From contig JAOVFP010000018.1 of the NCBI GenBank assembly GCA_025738555.1, forward strand, positions 744,001 to 808,000: DNA of 64,000 nt. Direction: 5' to 3'. This DNA comes from Cyathus striatus (lineage: Eukaryota; Basidiomycota; Agaricomycetes; Agaricales; Nidulariaceae). A program made the translations under genes and the position numbers. Position 1 is the first letter of the stretch. Every line of letters starts with the position of its first letter. This document shows positions 45,840-57,885 of this stretch, piece after piece. The notes below the pieces were generated by a model that was given only the letters and a program-made list of their open reading frames with translations, did no database searches and was not told where the DNA came from.

Positions 45840-46200
45840 GTAACAAGTATAACTTTTCAAATTAACCAAAGTCACTGTATAGTAGTTTGTAGCACTCTGT
45901 AATGTAATTACTGTGCTGTATAGCTCTCTACAATTTATGAGAAATCTGTAGCAATATATAATGTAATTAGTATGCTATAAAGTACTATACAGTTTCCAAG
46001 TGCTATGCAATAATTTATAATGTAAGTAGTACACTATGTAATTTTATACAGTTCAACACCAAGTGCTCTGTAATGATCTGTGATCTATCTAGTATGATAT
46101 GTAGTATTATACAGCACTACTAAATTTAATAGTTGAAACTTGTATGTAGTTGGTAATACCCACAAATCTGCTACATATTACTTAAAGTTCAACTCTCCGC
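45840..46200. repeat. Degenerate TGTAGCACT-type tandem repeat
   Basis: Irregular units of about 80 bases with CTGTAATGTAATTA and AGTACTATACAG. A related stretch is at 47860-48030 (ATAGCATGCTACC). Confidence 0.5.
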
Positions 46201-47859
46201 TGTGGAGGGAGTAGTTGGTATACTGGTATAACCCAGTACTATACTTATACTTCGTTTCATTTATCATTTACCTTTAATTATCTATTTCTACTTACTCTAA
46301 ATTCCTATCTACATATTTCTATCTTTTTACTTTGGTTCTACGATGTGTTGTGCAAACAGTGCACTCGGATTTCTGTGTTTTCGTTCCATGTGTGGACTTA
46401 GAGACGCGGCGCGGCCTCACCAAATATTGGGAAGCCAATGCCAAACAACACGTGACACATGTATGCGCTGTCGTGTCTCGCCTATGCTACAACGTGTTCC
46501 ACTTACTGCTTTCCATATCACTCTCTGCTTTTCTTTTTTCATATTCTCTAGGCTTTCTGTCCGTCGCCTCAAGGCCTGTCAAGACGACGTTCGAACTCTC
46601 TGGGCATTATGCACCCCTCGGACAGCTCGAGACGATAGGGCTTAGGGTTGTACACCCACTCAAGACCCCTCTTTCTCATCAAGATACATGTTTGGTCCTC
46701 GAGACCGGTGTTTCGAACACCGAGGCATGATGACTGGGTCTTTACCCTCGTCATGCTATGCGATTACTGGTGGAAGGATAAGGGACTCAGGTCAAGGTGT
46801 TGGGTTTATCTTATATCTGTTCATTTCATTCTTTTTCCTCTTGATCATTTTCCTTTCTTTCGTTATACAATTTCGTCACCCTCGTTTTTCCGTTACAATA
46901 CACGTCTGGACTCTTTTCCTCTCGTCATTCCACATCCGATATTCTGACTGCCGGTGTCCAATGACAGAGCGCCCCGCCACCAACCACGTGTTGTCGAGTT
47001 TTTCAGCCTAGCCCACTGCACCGCTACTTTGGGGAGAGTAGTCACTGTCATCTACAACGTTGTGTGTTCTGTGGTAACATCAAGAGAGAGCTGCTGTCGT
47101 TGTGCATCGGTTCGAGGAGTATTGAGTGTGGTAAGTGACTCATTCAACTTCAATTGTTCAAACATGGTGTCTATTTTCTTACTATACTTACTTCTACTAC
47201 CATACCTTTGCTATCTACTTCCCTTTTCGTTATCCTTCACTTCTAGCCTTTCAATTTCATATATCCTCACATACTTTTTTCTTTTTCTGGGCAATGGCAA
47301 CGTAAGAGCACGCATGCACTATCCCTTCTCAATTGCTGTTCCTTCCTCTTGGCCTCTCCTCTCCTCCCCACTGCTTTCCCCCTTTGTCGCATGGATAAAG
47401 AAGATTCAGCGGGAGGGCAGGGCCATCTACTGCGCAATGTGGCCCAGTCCCCCCATAACCCTCACCAACACCATGTTGGCAAGCCGCAAGGGACCAGCGA
47501 TATACAGCCCCTTCCTCCCCCCTTCCTCCCTCGTCCCCTGCGCGATAACAATCACTGCACATCATCCAGCCCCCTCCTTCCCTGCACCATTATGATGATG
47601 ATGAAGCCCATCCTGTCTCTTGTCGGCAAGTGTGGCATTGAGGGATTTTGTTCGCGAAGGGTTGGACGGGATGCACAATTTGGGGTACCATTCTCATTGA
47701 ATATTATTATTCACCCTGTATCTATTAAAACTACTTAATATATTTATTTATTTATTTATATAACTGAAGGAGTGATGCTATTGGCTGAGGTATTAGAATC
47801 CCAAGGAAATCCTACAGGACCTGCTGTAATCCTGGATATTCTAAAGCTTCCATAGCATA
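46201..47859. other. Region without recognisable gene
   Basis: Pyrimidine-rich sequence and several short frames on both strands (for example 46332-46730, 46954-47595). None shows a domain or intron pattern. Confidence 0.4.
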
Positions 47860-47987
47860 CTGCCAAGCCTCCACAATGTTGTATAGCACTCCATAGCATG
47901 CTACCATGTCTCTGTAGTGCTTGATAGCATGTAGTGATAACTCTGTAGTACTACAGAGTTGAACACCTTTGTTATGGTGCTATGGCA

Positions 47988-48419
47988 TTATACAATGTTC
48001 TGTAGCACTACTATAGCACTGTGTAGTATAATCAGTACTTGCTGATGGTGCGTTTGGTTCTGTGGGAATATGTACCTACTACCAACGCTTATCAACTTCT
48101 TGGGCAGTTTGTAGGCATGGGCGATGAGTGGGTAACTCGGAAAGTTCTTAAATGTGATGTGTGCACACAGTCCTTGATCTTTGGGCATTAAATTACACAC
48201 ATTGTCCACACTATCAGCACTTCTCAATTTTTCACATATCAAGGAACCGTGATAAGCAGTCATAATCTCTTCTTTTAAAGTCCTCAGGGCACTGGAACAG
48301 ACAGGCATAGAGATAGCATAGGCATCTCGCATATGACTCTCCGGGTTCATCGTTATTGCGAATTCCATACATGTATGCATCCATAACCACAAATAAAGCG
48401 GCCCATCATATGTCCCCAA
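47988..48419 (-). CDS. Unrecognised ORF, possible gene fragment
   Basis: 143 codons, protein-like composition (TMNPESHMRDAYAI, LRSADSVDNVCNLMP) and no low complexity. No known family recognised. It could be one exon of a broken gene; flanking exons were not found. It overlaps the end of a degenerate repeat. Confidence 0.25.
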   Translation of the reverse strand: MGTYDGPLYLWLWMHTCMEFAITMNPESHMRDAYAISMPVCSSALRTLKEEIMTAYHGSLICEKLRSADSVDNVCNLMPKDQGLCAHITFKNFPSYPLIAHAYKLPKKLISVGSRYIFPQNQTHHQQVLIILHSAIVVLQNIV

Positions 48420-48429
48420 TCCTAACCCA

Positions 48430-49169
48430 ACAACAAAGTAAGTATAAGTATATTATAGTTCTAACGGCATCATTAGTTTAGCCATTTGCTGAGTTCATAA
48501 GCCTCTTCTTCAAGACATCAATCCAATGATTTATCCCTGAGAAAATGTTAGCTATAAGATTTTTTAACTTCGACGTTCAAATACGTGGAATGAAAATATC
48601 GTAAGTTGAGCTTGGAATTAACTGTTTTCCTACTTATGAATTTCGGAGCATACTTAATAAGAGGCCTGATTGTGCACAGTATGATCTGGGTTTGACTTAC
48701 TGTGGAAGAGCCTAGAGCTAAGTTTGAAACATGAGCATCTGGTGGACGCTCAATCAACCGGCTAAATTTGGATTGTTGGACTACTGACGGTCCGACGGTG
48801 ACCAGTGTTCTCAATGATACTACTTACACGATAACAGGAATCATACAGTACTCAGATTGAATAATGATTTGGTAGTAATAGCATTTACACTGCTGTATTT
48901 CACTAATCGGAGAGACCATCTGAACCCGCCCAGACAAGTGCCAACAAGCGCCAACAGATGAGTAGCCGAATACCACAGAAGACACGGCGGGCATTTTGCT
49001 GTCAGGTTCCGTGCTGTCATGTAACCTGAAGTATAACCTGTCAGGTATACTGTCAAGTGGCTCATCATCTGATAATCAGTGACAAGTGTCACACCAAATT
49101 GACCTTACTTACCAGCTCATTAGCACAAAGAAATTGCCTTGCTGCAAGCGTGAGGCTGGAAAACTGAAG
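48430..49169. other. Region without recognisable gene
   Basis: Two short minus frames (48548-48814, 48841-49092) without features. Confidence 0.4.
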
Positions 49170-49986
49170 ATGAGCTGGACTGGATTATGTAAGACTCATT
49201 GACAATGGCTGAAAACAAGCGGTTGCGTGTTCGATTCATGTGCAGTGTAAAATTCCACTTGACAAAAAGTGTAAAACTTGCTACATTTTGGTGGTTTACC
49301 AGAGATTACTTAATATTTTATCATTATGCTATTGTTTAAATGTGTGCATAAAATAAGTACAGAACAACAGCAGCAAAAAAGTTAGGAGTTTTTCATTATG
49401 GTTTAAGCTTTCACAGGCATCGGTTGAGAATGAATATCCTCAAATAAAAGTGGGTTCCAAATTTACGCCTAGTAGGACTTGAACTGGTGACCTTCTGCTA
49501 TTCAAAACAAAATTTTCGACAACAACGATAACTACCAGTAGTCCATAAACCATTATTACAGCTATCACCCAGCCATTACTTATTCTGCCATTGAACTCCC
49601 ACTCACCTGCATGTTTTGTATTCTGCTGCTTACCTGCAAATGTAAACATGGAATCTCTTCCAGACAGTGATAATTGTTTAACTAGTAACATTTTATACCG
49701 ATCATACCTTCTGTAAAATATTGGTTATTATTAAAATAACAGCTGAGAAGTTTATAATTAATACACATTCATTATATTGTCATAAATCATAGCCGATTGG
49801 ATAGATTATGATATAATGGAATCTGTTTTCACTCATATATTCAATGTACTCTAATGTCATTATATACAGATATTAAAAGATAAAACCAGTTTTGACTTTA
49901 TAACTTTACATAGAGGATGAATCGAACACACAACTGCTTGTTTTCAGCCATTGTCAATGAGTCTTACATAATCCAGTCCAGCTCAT
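49170..49986. mobile_element. Inverted-repeat element of 817 bases
   Basis: Near-perfect inverted arms of 70 bases (49170-49239 and 49917-49986) starting ATGAGCTGGACTGGATT. The inner ends carry a B-box-like GTGTTCGATTC, so the arms may derive from a tRNA-related sequence. No target duplication was identified. Confidence 0.6.
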
Positions 49987-50760
49987 TTTCACACTGGGTG
50001 CATGACTTCATAATTTCCCACCAAATACTGAAAAATTATGCTATAAATAAGTTATTTTTTTGAACTCATAATTTGCAACAAATTATAAGTTAATTATGGC
50101 TGAATTATATCTTCATAATAGACCACTCATTACAGAACAGTTATGAAAATTATTATCTTACGTGAGAGTCACAATTCCTATTATTATACTATCCCAATAT
50201 TTTCCCAAAAAATATGTTAAAAAGAATCATTTATATCATAATTTTTCGCAACTTATAAATATTATTATATCTTGATACTGTGTGAAAAAATACATAAAAA
50301 TTATGAAAATCTGCAGTGTGACACTTTTGCTAACTATACTTTTTCTATATCTTGTGCAAAATAATAATGAAAAGTATGATGAATTCATAAAATAATATGT
50401 CTGTAAAGTAACATGAGAGTATGTAATAATTATGAAAATCAGAATCATTTCATGCTTTTCCAATAGTATGCAGAAAAGTATGAAGCAATTATTTAAATAA
50501 ATATATCTAAGATAATATAGTATTATATAGTATAATATATATTAAAATGTATTAAATTAATTATGAAATAGTTTTATGTTTTAATAATATTTTAATATTA
50601 ATTATCTATGGATAAAAATAATTATGAATTGTTTAAACATACTATAATTTTATCATATTATTTATATACCTGTTCAACAATTATGAAATAAAAAATCACT
50701 TTTGGTATTTTATACTATATTTATATTACTTACAAAGTTATCCAATAATTATGAAAATCA
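49987..50760. other. Very AT-rich stretch
   Basis: Repeated AATTATGAAA motifs on an AT-rich background; no gene. Confidence 0.5.
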
Positions 50761-51225
50761 ACTCTGAAGAATTTTGAGATTTTGGAGATTTTGATATTTT
50801 GTAGATATTGAGACTGTTAAACTGGAGATTTTGAGAATGCTGAGATTTTGAGATTTTGTATATTTTGAGATTGTTAAACTAGAGATTTTGAGAATGCTGA
50901 GATTTTGAGATTTTGTAGATTTTGAGATTTTTAAACTAGAGATTTTGAGAATGCTGAGATTTTGAGATTTTGTAGATTTTGAGATTGTTAAACTAGAGAT
51001 TTTGAGAATGCTGAGATTTGGAGATTTTGTAGATTTGGAGATTGTTAAACTGGAGATTTTGAGAATGCTGAGATTTGGAGAATGTTGAGATTTGGAGATT
51101 TTGTAGATTTTGAGACTGTTAAACTGGAGATTTTGGGAATTGAAATTCTGAGAATGTTGAGATTTGGAGATTTTGAGATTGTTAAACTGCAGATTCTATA
51201 AATTTAAATTGTTGAATTGTATTAT
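50761..51225. repeat. GAGATTTTG tandem repeat
   Basis: About six units of roughly 75-85 bases: GAGATTTTGAGAATGCTGAG, then TTTTGTAGATTTTGAGATTG and TTAAACTAGA. Strand-asymmetric in purines. Confidence 0.8.
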
Positions 51226-51689
51226 TTTAGATAATGAGAATGAGAATTTTGAGGTACTTAGTGGTGATTCAGATAATATTATCAACAGTCTTCAATCTAA
51301 ATATACCAGAATATTGGAATCATAAAGGTAACAATAAAGAGCCCTATTCAATCCTTGTTGCTAACCTCACTACCACCCAACCATAACTCATTGGTAATAT
51401 AGATACCTACTTACAATATATAACTATAAGAAGGCCAAGGCACAATCTATTTCTCAGGTCATGAGGGCCATTTCCACAATGGAAATGATGCTCGTGACCA
51501 TGCTTATGTAATCACCAATTTGCCTTCATTTGTACTCCTCTAGCTATTAGTAAGTCACTAATGAATTTCATGACCTGAGCACATATCTAGGTGAAGGCAT
51601 AAGCAATCTGCCAAACAGCCGACATTCAGAGCACAAAATATTTTGATGCTTCTGAGTGTGGTGCTTCTGGTTTCCATACTTAATCAATC
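51226..51689. other. Non-coding stretch with a hairpin at 51457-51499
   Basis: No gene recognised; see the hairpin family at 59093-59159 and 59771-59813. Confidence 0.45.
51457..51499. repeat. Palindrome of the GGTCAYGAGC family, copy 1
   Basis: GGTCATGAGGGCCATTTCC, a 5-base spacer, then GGAAATGATGCTCGTGACC. Confidence 0.7.
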
Positions 51690-51935
51690 AACTCTGAAGA
51701 ATTTTGAGATTTTGAGATTTTGGAGATTGTTAAACTGGAGATTTTTGGAAATTAAAATTCAGAGAATGTTGAGATTCAGAGATTTTGTAGATTTTGAGAC
51801 TGTTAAACTGGAGATTTTGAGAATGCTGAGATTTGGAGGTTTTGGAGATTTTGAGATTGTTAAACTGGAGATTTTAGGAATTGAAATTCCGAGGATTTTG
51901 AGATTTTGGAGATTTTGAGATCTGAAACTGATTTT
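51690..51935. repeat. Second block of the GAGATTTTG repeat
   Basis: Same unit as 50761-51225. A third, diverged trace is at 54810-55040. It flanks fold-back element 3 on both sides. Confidence 0.75.
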
Positions 51936-52509
51936 TAGAAGTGACAGATGGTGTTGTAAGCATCCAAAAGTATTCAAAAGATAAAGGATGATGAATGTCA
52001 TCACCCTCACCATCAATGCTTTCTTTATCATCTTCTCCACTGCTTCAAACTTGAACAAGCCATCAGTAAGAAAGATCTAGAATTCTTTCTTCACAACATA
52101 TCTAGCTGTCTACATATGTCCTTGGTTGCTTCAAGAGTGGTGTTAGCCAGAATGATCATAAAAGTGTAGTGTTTTATGATTGTGACAATCATCTATCTCA
52201 TGATTGCCTGTTTCTAATGTAACTACTATATGCCTATTACAATTATAAATGGTGATCATATGCAATCATTGGTTAGTTTGAAGTGTATATTACTATTGTA
52301 GGCCTATTATTAATGGTGATCATATGCAATCATTGGTTAACTTGAAGTGTATATTACTATTATAGACCTATTATAAATGGTGATCATATGCAATCATTGG
52401 TTAATATGAAGTGTATATTACTATTGTAGGCCTATTATAAATGGTGATCATATGCAATCATTGGTTAGTTTGAAGTGTATATTACTACTGTAGGCCTATT
52501 ATAAATGGT

Positions 52510-52870
52510 GATTTGTCATGTCATTCCTGCGCTCCACATACTTCCCGCGCACTACATTTGTCACACATCCACACGCGTCACATTTGTCACATCATTCCCG
52601 CGCTCCACATATTTCCCGTGCATTACATTTGTCACGCATCCGCGCGCGTCACATTTGTCACATCATTCCCGCGCATCACACTCGTCACATTTGTCACGCT
52701 TTAACGCGTTTGTCACGCTTTAACGTGTTTGTCATGCTTTGGAAGCACGTCACATGTCACATTTGTCACATTTTGCATGACCATCACATATGTCATGTTT
52801 TTGAGATGCATGATATGTTTTTCATGTGTGTTGTGTTTGTCAAGCACTTTGCAACTTTTTGCAAATGTCA
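52510..52870. repeat. Left GTCACA array of fold-back element 3
   Basis: Units with CATTTGTCACATCATTCCCGC and CACACGCGTCA; the mirror image is at 53765-54080. Confidence 0.8.
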
Positions 52871-53764
52871 CACTTTCCAATCATGAGATTTATCTGTCTC
52901 TACAACTATTGAAATTACCATGAAAGTGGAGTAAGTATCTAATGGTACAGAGTGAATTACAAATACAGATGAAACAATATGTACTTGTAGAATTGGAAGA
53001 CTTAATATGGAAAATGACAATTGGAATGTTGTGGAATTGTGGTAGTAATAAGAAACTAGAATGAAAGATGTAGAGTGTTTATGTAGCTGGAGTCTTACCA
53101 CTATTGACAGAGCATGAGATATTTGAAAATGAGATGGTATGAGAAGTTTTTAATCAGGTCTAGAGATGTAATGAAATGACACAGTAGAAACTATAATGGT
53201 TTGTCTGGATATGAGAGATGATGAGGTTATAAAAGATCTACATATGTATGACAAATGTGAAAGAGTGGTGAATATGTAATTTCACATTACATCAAATTCA
53301 CATGTATCAGTCATTAGATAGTCATAATTCTTGTATCAACTATTGGTTATTCTTATATCTTCAAAACACATCATAGAGTTACATACATGCTTACTCTATA
53401 TGATTACATGACACTTCTATACTGTCATATGTGTTTCAATTCTCTGACATGTGATTTTGCTCTTTTAGTATCAGTATGCATTCTTACATATGAAAACCAC
53501 CTCCTGTACTTCTCTACACTTTCTTGTGCTGTGGCCATTACTTAATTGCTTTTCTATTCTTTAGTTTAGTATTCACTGAAGGCCTCTTTGCCTTTTTCTC
53601 TCTCTTGCCTAAAACAACTTACTGTTACTTCTCCATAGTCATGTGCAGTATTGTTATTGACAGGATCTGTGAAAAGTATACAAACATTTTCATTATAGAC
53701 TTGCTGGAATCCCATCAACATGTTACAATCATGACACACATGCAAGCATGATGTGCTTGAAATG
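52871..53764. other. Unique centre of fold-back element 3
   Basis: AT-rich; a 75-codon frame at 53524-53751 has no features. Confidence 0.5.
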
Positions 53765-54592
53765 TATGACACTCCTTATAAATGTGACACATGTGACGCC
53801 CTTCCAAAAAACGCACTAAAGCGTGACAAACGCGTTAAAGCGTGACAAATGTGACGAGTGTGATGCGCGGGAATGATGTGACAAATGTGACGTGCGCGGA
53901 TGCGTGACAAATGTAATGCGCAGGAAATATGTGGAGCGCGGGAATGATGTGACAAATGTGACGAGTGTGATGCACGGGAAATATGTGAAGCGCGGGAATG
54001 ATGTGACAAATGTGACGCATGTGGATGTGTGACAAATGTAGTGCACGGGAAGTATGTGGAGCGCAGGAATGAAGTGACAAATCACCATTTATAATAGGCC
54101 TACAGTAGTAATATACACTTCAAACTAACCAATGATTGCATATGATCACCATTTATAATAGGCATACAATAGCAATATACACTTCAAATTAACCAATGAT
54201 TGCATATGATCACCATTTATAATAGCCTACAATAGCAATATACACTTCAAATTAATCAATGATTGTATATGATCACCATTTATAATAGCCTACAATAGTA
54301 ATATACACTTCAAATTAACCAATGATTGCATATGATCACCATTTATAATAGGTCTACAATAGTAATATACACTACAAATTAACCAATGATTGCATATGAT
54401 CACCATTTATAATAGGTCTACAATAGTAATATACACTTCAAACTAACAAATGATTGCATATGATCACCATTTATAATTGTAATAGGCATATAGTAGTTAC
54501 ATTAGAAACAGGCAATCATGAGATAGATGATTGCCGCAATCATAAAACACTACACTTTTATGATCATTCTGGCTAACACTCATGGCTTCAAG

Positions 54593-55387
54593 CTGATAAT
54601 GAAGCTTATTAGTACTCTACCAATATAAAATAAAATAAAATACACACTTTGCAGCCTCTTCCCTCAAATTCTCATCTTCTTTTGTTAAGTAGATATCAAT
54701 CACTGAATTCCTCCAACTGTCATTCTCTTCCTTGCATCAATAAGTTCACAAGGAATGAATTCAGGTTATGAGGGATTTTGAAGTAAAGTGCTCCATACTC
54801 AGCAACCATTTAGATTCCAGTATTCCGAGATTTTGAAATTGTGGAGATTCTGAGAATGTTGAGAAATTTGTGATTTCAATTCTCGACATTCTCAAAATCT
54901 CAGTATATTGCAATGTTTCACATTTTGGATTTTGGATACTGCTAAGAATCCAATATTCTGAGACTCTGAAGATTCTGTGAATATTGAGAAATTTGTCATT
55001 TTTTATTTATGATTTCAATTCAAAAATTCTCAATTTTTATTCATGGAATTAAGAGAAAAAGGCAACTCATGTATGTTGTTGGACTCATCCGATCTCCAAT
55101 CAGAGCTGTGTAGCATACATATGATATTACCTATAAATGTCGCTTTAATTAAGCTCACATGAAGCATCTAAGAATGCCACTACTTCATGCTGGTGTTGAG
55201 CAAGCTGAGATATACATTCATCAGTGCCTTCGTCGTACATTGGTTGGAAGTTGATATGGTGAGGGAGTTGTGGGGATATATTTCAATGGTCGACACAAGC
55301 CATCCTTTTAAACAAGTTAACCTACCCTTTGTCTCCTTTGTGCTACACCACCCTTTGAGATTAAGCCTTTGTCAAAAGACTCAAATT
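54593..55387. other. Flank of fold-back element 3, possible decayed coding sequence
   Basis: A minus-strand reading frame with SVIDIYLTKEDENLREEAAK (about 54650-54720) looks protein-like but is short and unrecognised; the rest is GAGATTTTG-type repeat remnants. Confidence 0.3.
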
Positions 55388-55580
55388 TAGGTAACCTATG
55401 CATCATCACTGGGGTGTGGAACACCCTGAACAGAAAGGAATGAGCACACAAGTACCCTTTTGGGAAAAACTCAAAGGTGACCTATGTGTGTGTAATCACT
55501 GGGGTGCGGAACACCCCGAACAGAAAGGAAAAACCGCATGAGTACCCCTTTGGCAAAAAATCAAAGGCGACATATACGAC
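55388..55580. repeat. Tandem duplication of about 97 bases
   Basis: ATCACTGGGGTGYGGAACACC and GAACAGAAAGGAA occur at about 55404 and 55495. Confidence 0.75.
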
Positions 55581-55840
55581 CAGGAAGGAAAGGTATACTG
55601 CTGAAAGACACTAACTAATTCAGCATTTTGTCATGTCTTACCAACACCAGAAAATGTTATCGCCCAGTCAAAGCACTTCAACATAGATGGATTATGCATG
55701 CACTAAGCACCAATAAGTATATCATGAAAATCTACGATGTAGATGTTTCCAGGACGTGCCAGCACATGGTCAAAATGACTAGTAATGTCACCACTGCAAC
55801 CTCTAGTATCTTTCTAATCATCACCAGTGCCCCTTTGAAC

Positions 55841-56328
55841 TTAGTAGAAATGGTCAGATATTCTACAAACACTGGATTCAATTGGCGACTTACACACTTG
55901 AATGATTGGTAAGCAAGGTCCGACAATACATCTCCCCCAGGTGTATTTGCCCTTATAATGGAGAAGATAACCATTTATGAAATTATGAAAATGATGCTCA
56001 TGCCTTATTATATCTCCCCTAGACCTCTCAACCTTCATATGGAGATGGAGTATGTCTATTTTAATGGAAGACACCTTGTCCTCCCACTCATCTGCATTTT
56101 CACAAACTTCAATGATGTTTTGAAGCTTCCTTTTAGCATCGTTAAATGATCTTCAATAGAAGAAAATCAGCATCCAAAAATATCTTAAGGAGGATGGACA
56201 TACCTTGTTACATCCTCCTTTAGCACCCGGAGAGAATCGTCCAAAAGAACATTGGTGTTAATCATTTTAATAAGGTTATTGCTCCAATCTACGGCAAGCC
56301 CGTCAATGGTCGGAGTAGGAGTAGGCAT
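55841..56328 (-). CDS. Short two-exon gene of unknown function
   Basis: ATG at 56328; exon 1 to 56204, a 53-base intron (GTATGT...TTGAAG), exon 2 from 56150. The splice keeps the frame. The product is about 145 residues: an N-terminal acidic helix (NNLIKMINTNVLLDD), then a charged, probably coiled-coil part (DAKRKLQNIIEVCENADEW). The 3' end is uncertain: another frame (55732-55974) looks equally protein-like, so a frameshift or further intron near 55960 is possible. No family recognised. Confidence 0.45.
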
Positions 56329-56766
56329 TTCAAAACAAAAAAGTAGGTGGAAGTATCACAGAAGGAAAAGATTTGAGTTGAAGGGAAATTTCATTGTTTA
56401 AATAAGACCAATCTTCGTCTCCTTTGTGGTGCATCACAAAACTCCCTTTGAGTAAAAGTCTTTGTAAATCCAGATGCATGCCATACTTTCGCACGTATCT
56501 CCATTTCGTTACATGGCTCCACCACTCGAACTATTTCCTATGCTGTTTTGTAACATTCTATGTATCAAAGGTCTTTACATCTTCCAAGGCCTAGAGATGG
56601 GAAATATATAATCTTCGGAACCTGACTGAAAACTTAATAAATGCCACACAAAACCAGCTAAACTAAAATATAATGATGTTAATAAGGGGAAAGCTCGAGG
56701 TTTGTAACAGTAAGAAGTTGTGTTGTACATGGAAAGTCGAAAATTGGGCCAAGAAATTCAGTTAGA
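56329..56766. other. Intergenic
   Basis: No gene or repeat recognised. Confidence 0.4.
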
Positions 56767-57885
56767 TTAAGCAATGATGGTAGGGTCCCCAACTTCCATC
56801 AAGAAGCCCCTTGTCCTTCCCCATTCAAAATCAGCACATTTCCACCAGCTGGTCTGCTCATAGTTAGGTGTTTCAGTGGGGTAGTAGAGTCGAATGTCCT
56901 TCAAGTTCAGAAGGAAATTCCGATCATGCGGATCACCAGCCAAATGTTCGATAAGTATCCTCTCATAGAGCATGCAGCCAGATGGCTGGACTAGTTTCTG
57001 CTTTGTTCTCCACGTCAGCTCTTTTAATTGCTTCAAGCCTCGCAGTGATGCACGTAGAATGGCTAAATAATCAATTTTGTAATGCATCTAGAGTATCGGA
57101 AAGTCAGAAAGAACAGTAACGTATAGTGGACAAGCTTACAGGCGGATTGAACTCATAAAGTTCAAGACGATGAATGTTTGGCATGTGGCGTAATACTTTT
57201 CGAAATATTTCGCTATCTGCATTCGAAAGGTCTAGGTGGACAATCCTAACTGCAACAAAATCTGGGATTTGATCTTTTAAGAACAGGGAAGAGTGCTCAA
57301 TATGAAGAGATATCCATCTAATGTTTTGGGGGTTTCCGATATTCAAAACACAGGGCACACCAGCAGATTCATTTAGGAGTCAAAGCCATTTCGCACGGCG
57401 AAGAGGACAACTAGACAAGCGACATTTTCCAATGTCAATTGCCTCCAATAGAGGATGCCGGGCAATGAATCTTGAAATGTAAGCGTGAGGAATTCCAATT
57501 CCACGAAAAATACGAAGGGTAGGCAAGGCTAAGCAGTTAAACAATGACTTGCAGTCTCCGTACAACCAAGTTGATAGATTGATTGAAATTGTTGTCAGCG
57601 AGCTCAATCTTAATAATAATCGTCGAAGGTTCGGCACTATATTCCTCCCAGCAACAGTGTTAGGAATCTTCCCAAAGGAAACTTCCAGCGAATCGACCAT
57701 GTCTGCAACTCCCTTTTTGTGGAGAGTGATTGCAAGAATCTTGCATAAATTCCTCTCTGTGACACTAAGCTGATGTAACGACTAGAGTAAAGTAAGTTTA
57801 TCATCAGCAGGCATAACTTGCAACAACATCATAGCTTACTTCATTGCCTTCTTGTAGGGCCACCTGTGACCACATTTTAACAATC
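56767..57885 (-). pseudogene. F-box/LRR-like protein (one premature stop)
   Basis: Exons fit with an intron at about 57782-57838, a long exon with leucine-rich-repeat-like segments (LRRLLLRLSSLTTISINLS, LPTLRIFRGIGIP, HPLLEAIDIGKCRL, HLDLSNADSEIF, NIHRLELYEF) and an intron near 57088-57140. The last exon has LRGLKQLKELTW and ends with TAA at 56767-56769. The pattern resembles the large family of agaricomycete F-box/LRR substrate adaptors for SCF ubiquitin ligases. The N-terminal F-box itself was not seen. One TGA (57380-57382) interrupts the frame where Arg would fit. Confidence 0.5.

Larger units (their letters stand above)
52136..54584. mobile_element. Fold-back element 3
   Basis: 2,449 bases flanked by perfect GCTTCAAG (52128-52135, 54585-54592). 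Ends: AGTGGTGTTAGCC and GGCTAACACTCATG. Left long-period array 52250-52510 (about 62-base units, TGATCATATGCAATCATTGG), left GTCACA array 52510-52870, unique centre to about 53760, then mirror arrays at 53765-54080 and 54085-54480. It is the smallest of the three. No credible ORF. Confidence 0.85.

Noticed and set aside
46332..47738. Several frames of 60-210 codons on the plus strand
   Set aside because: Overlapping frames with biased composition (Ser/Phe/Leu from pyrimidine-rich DNA) and no domain.
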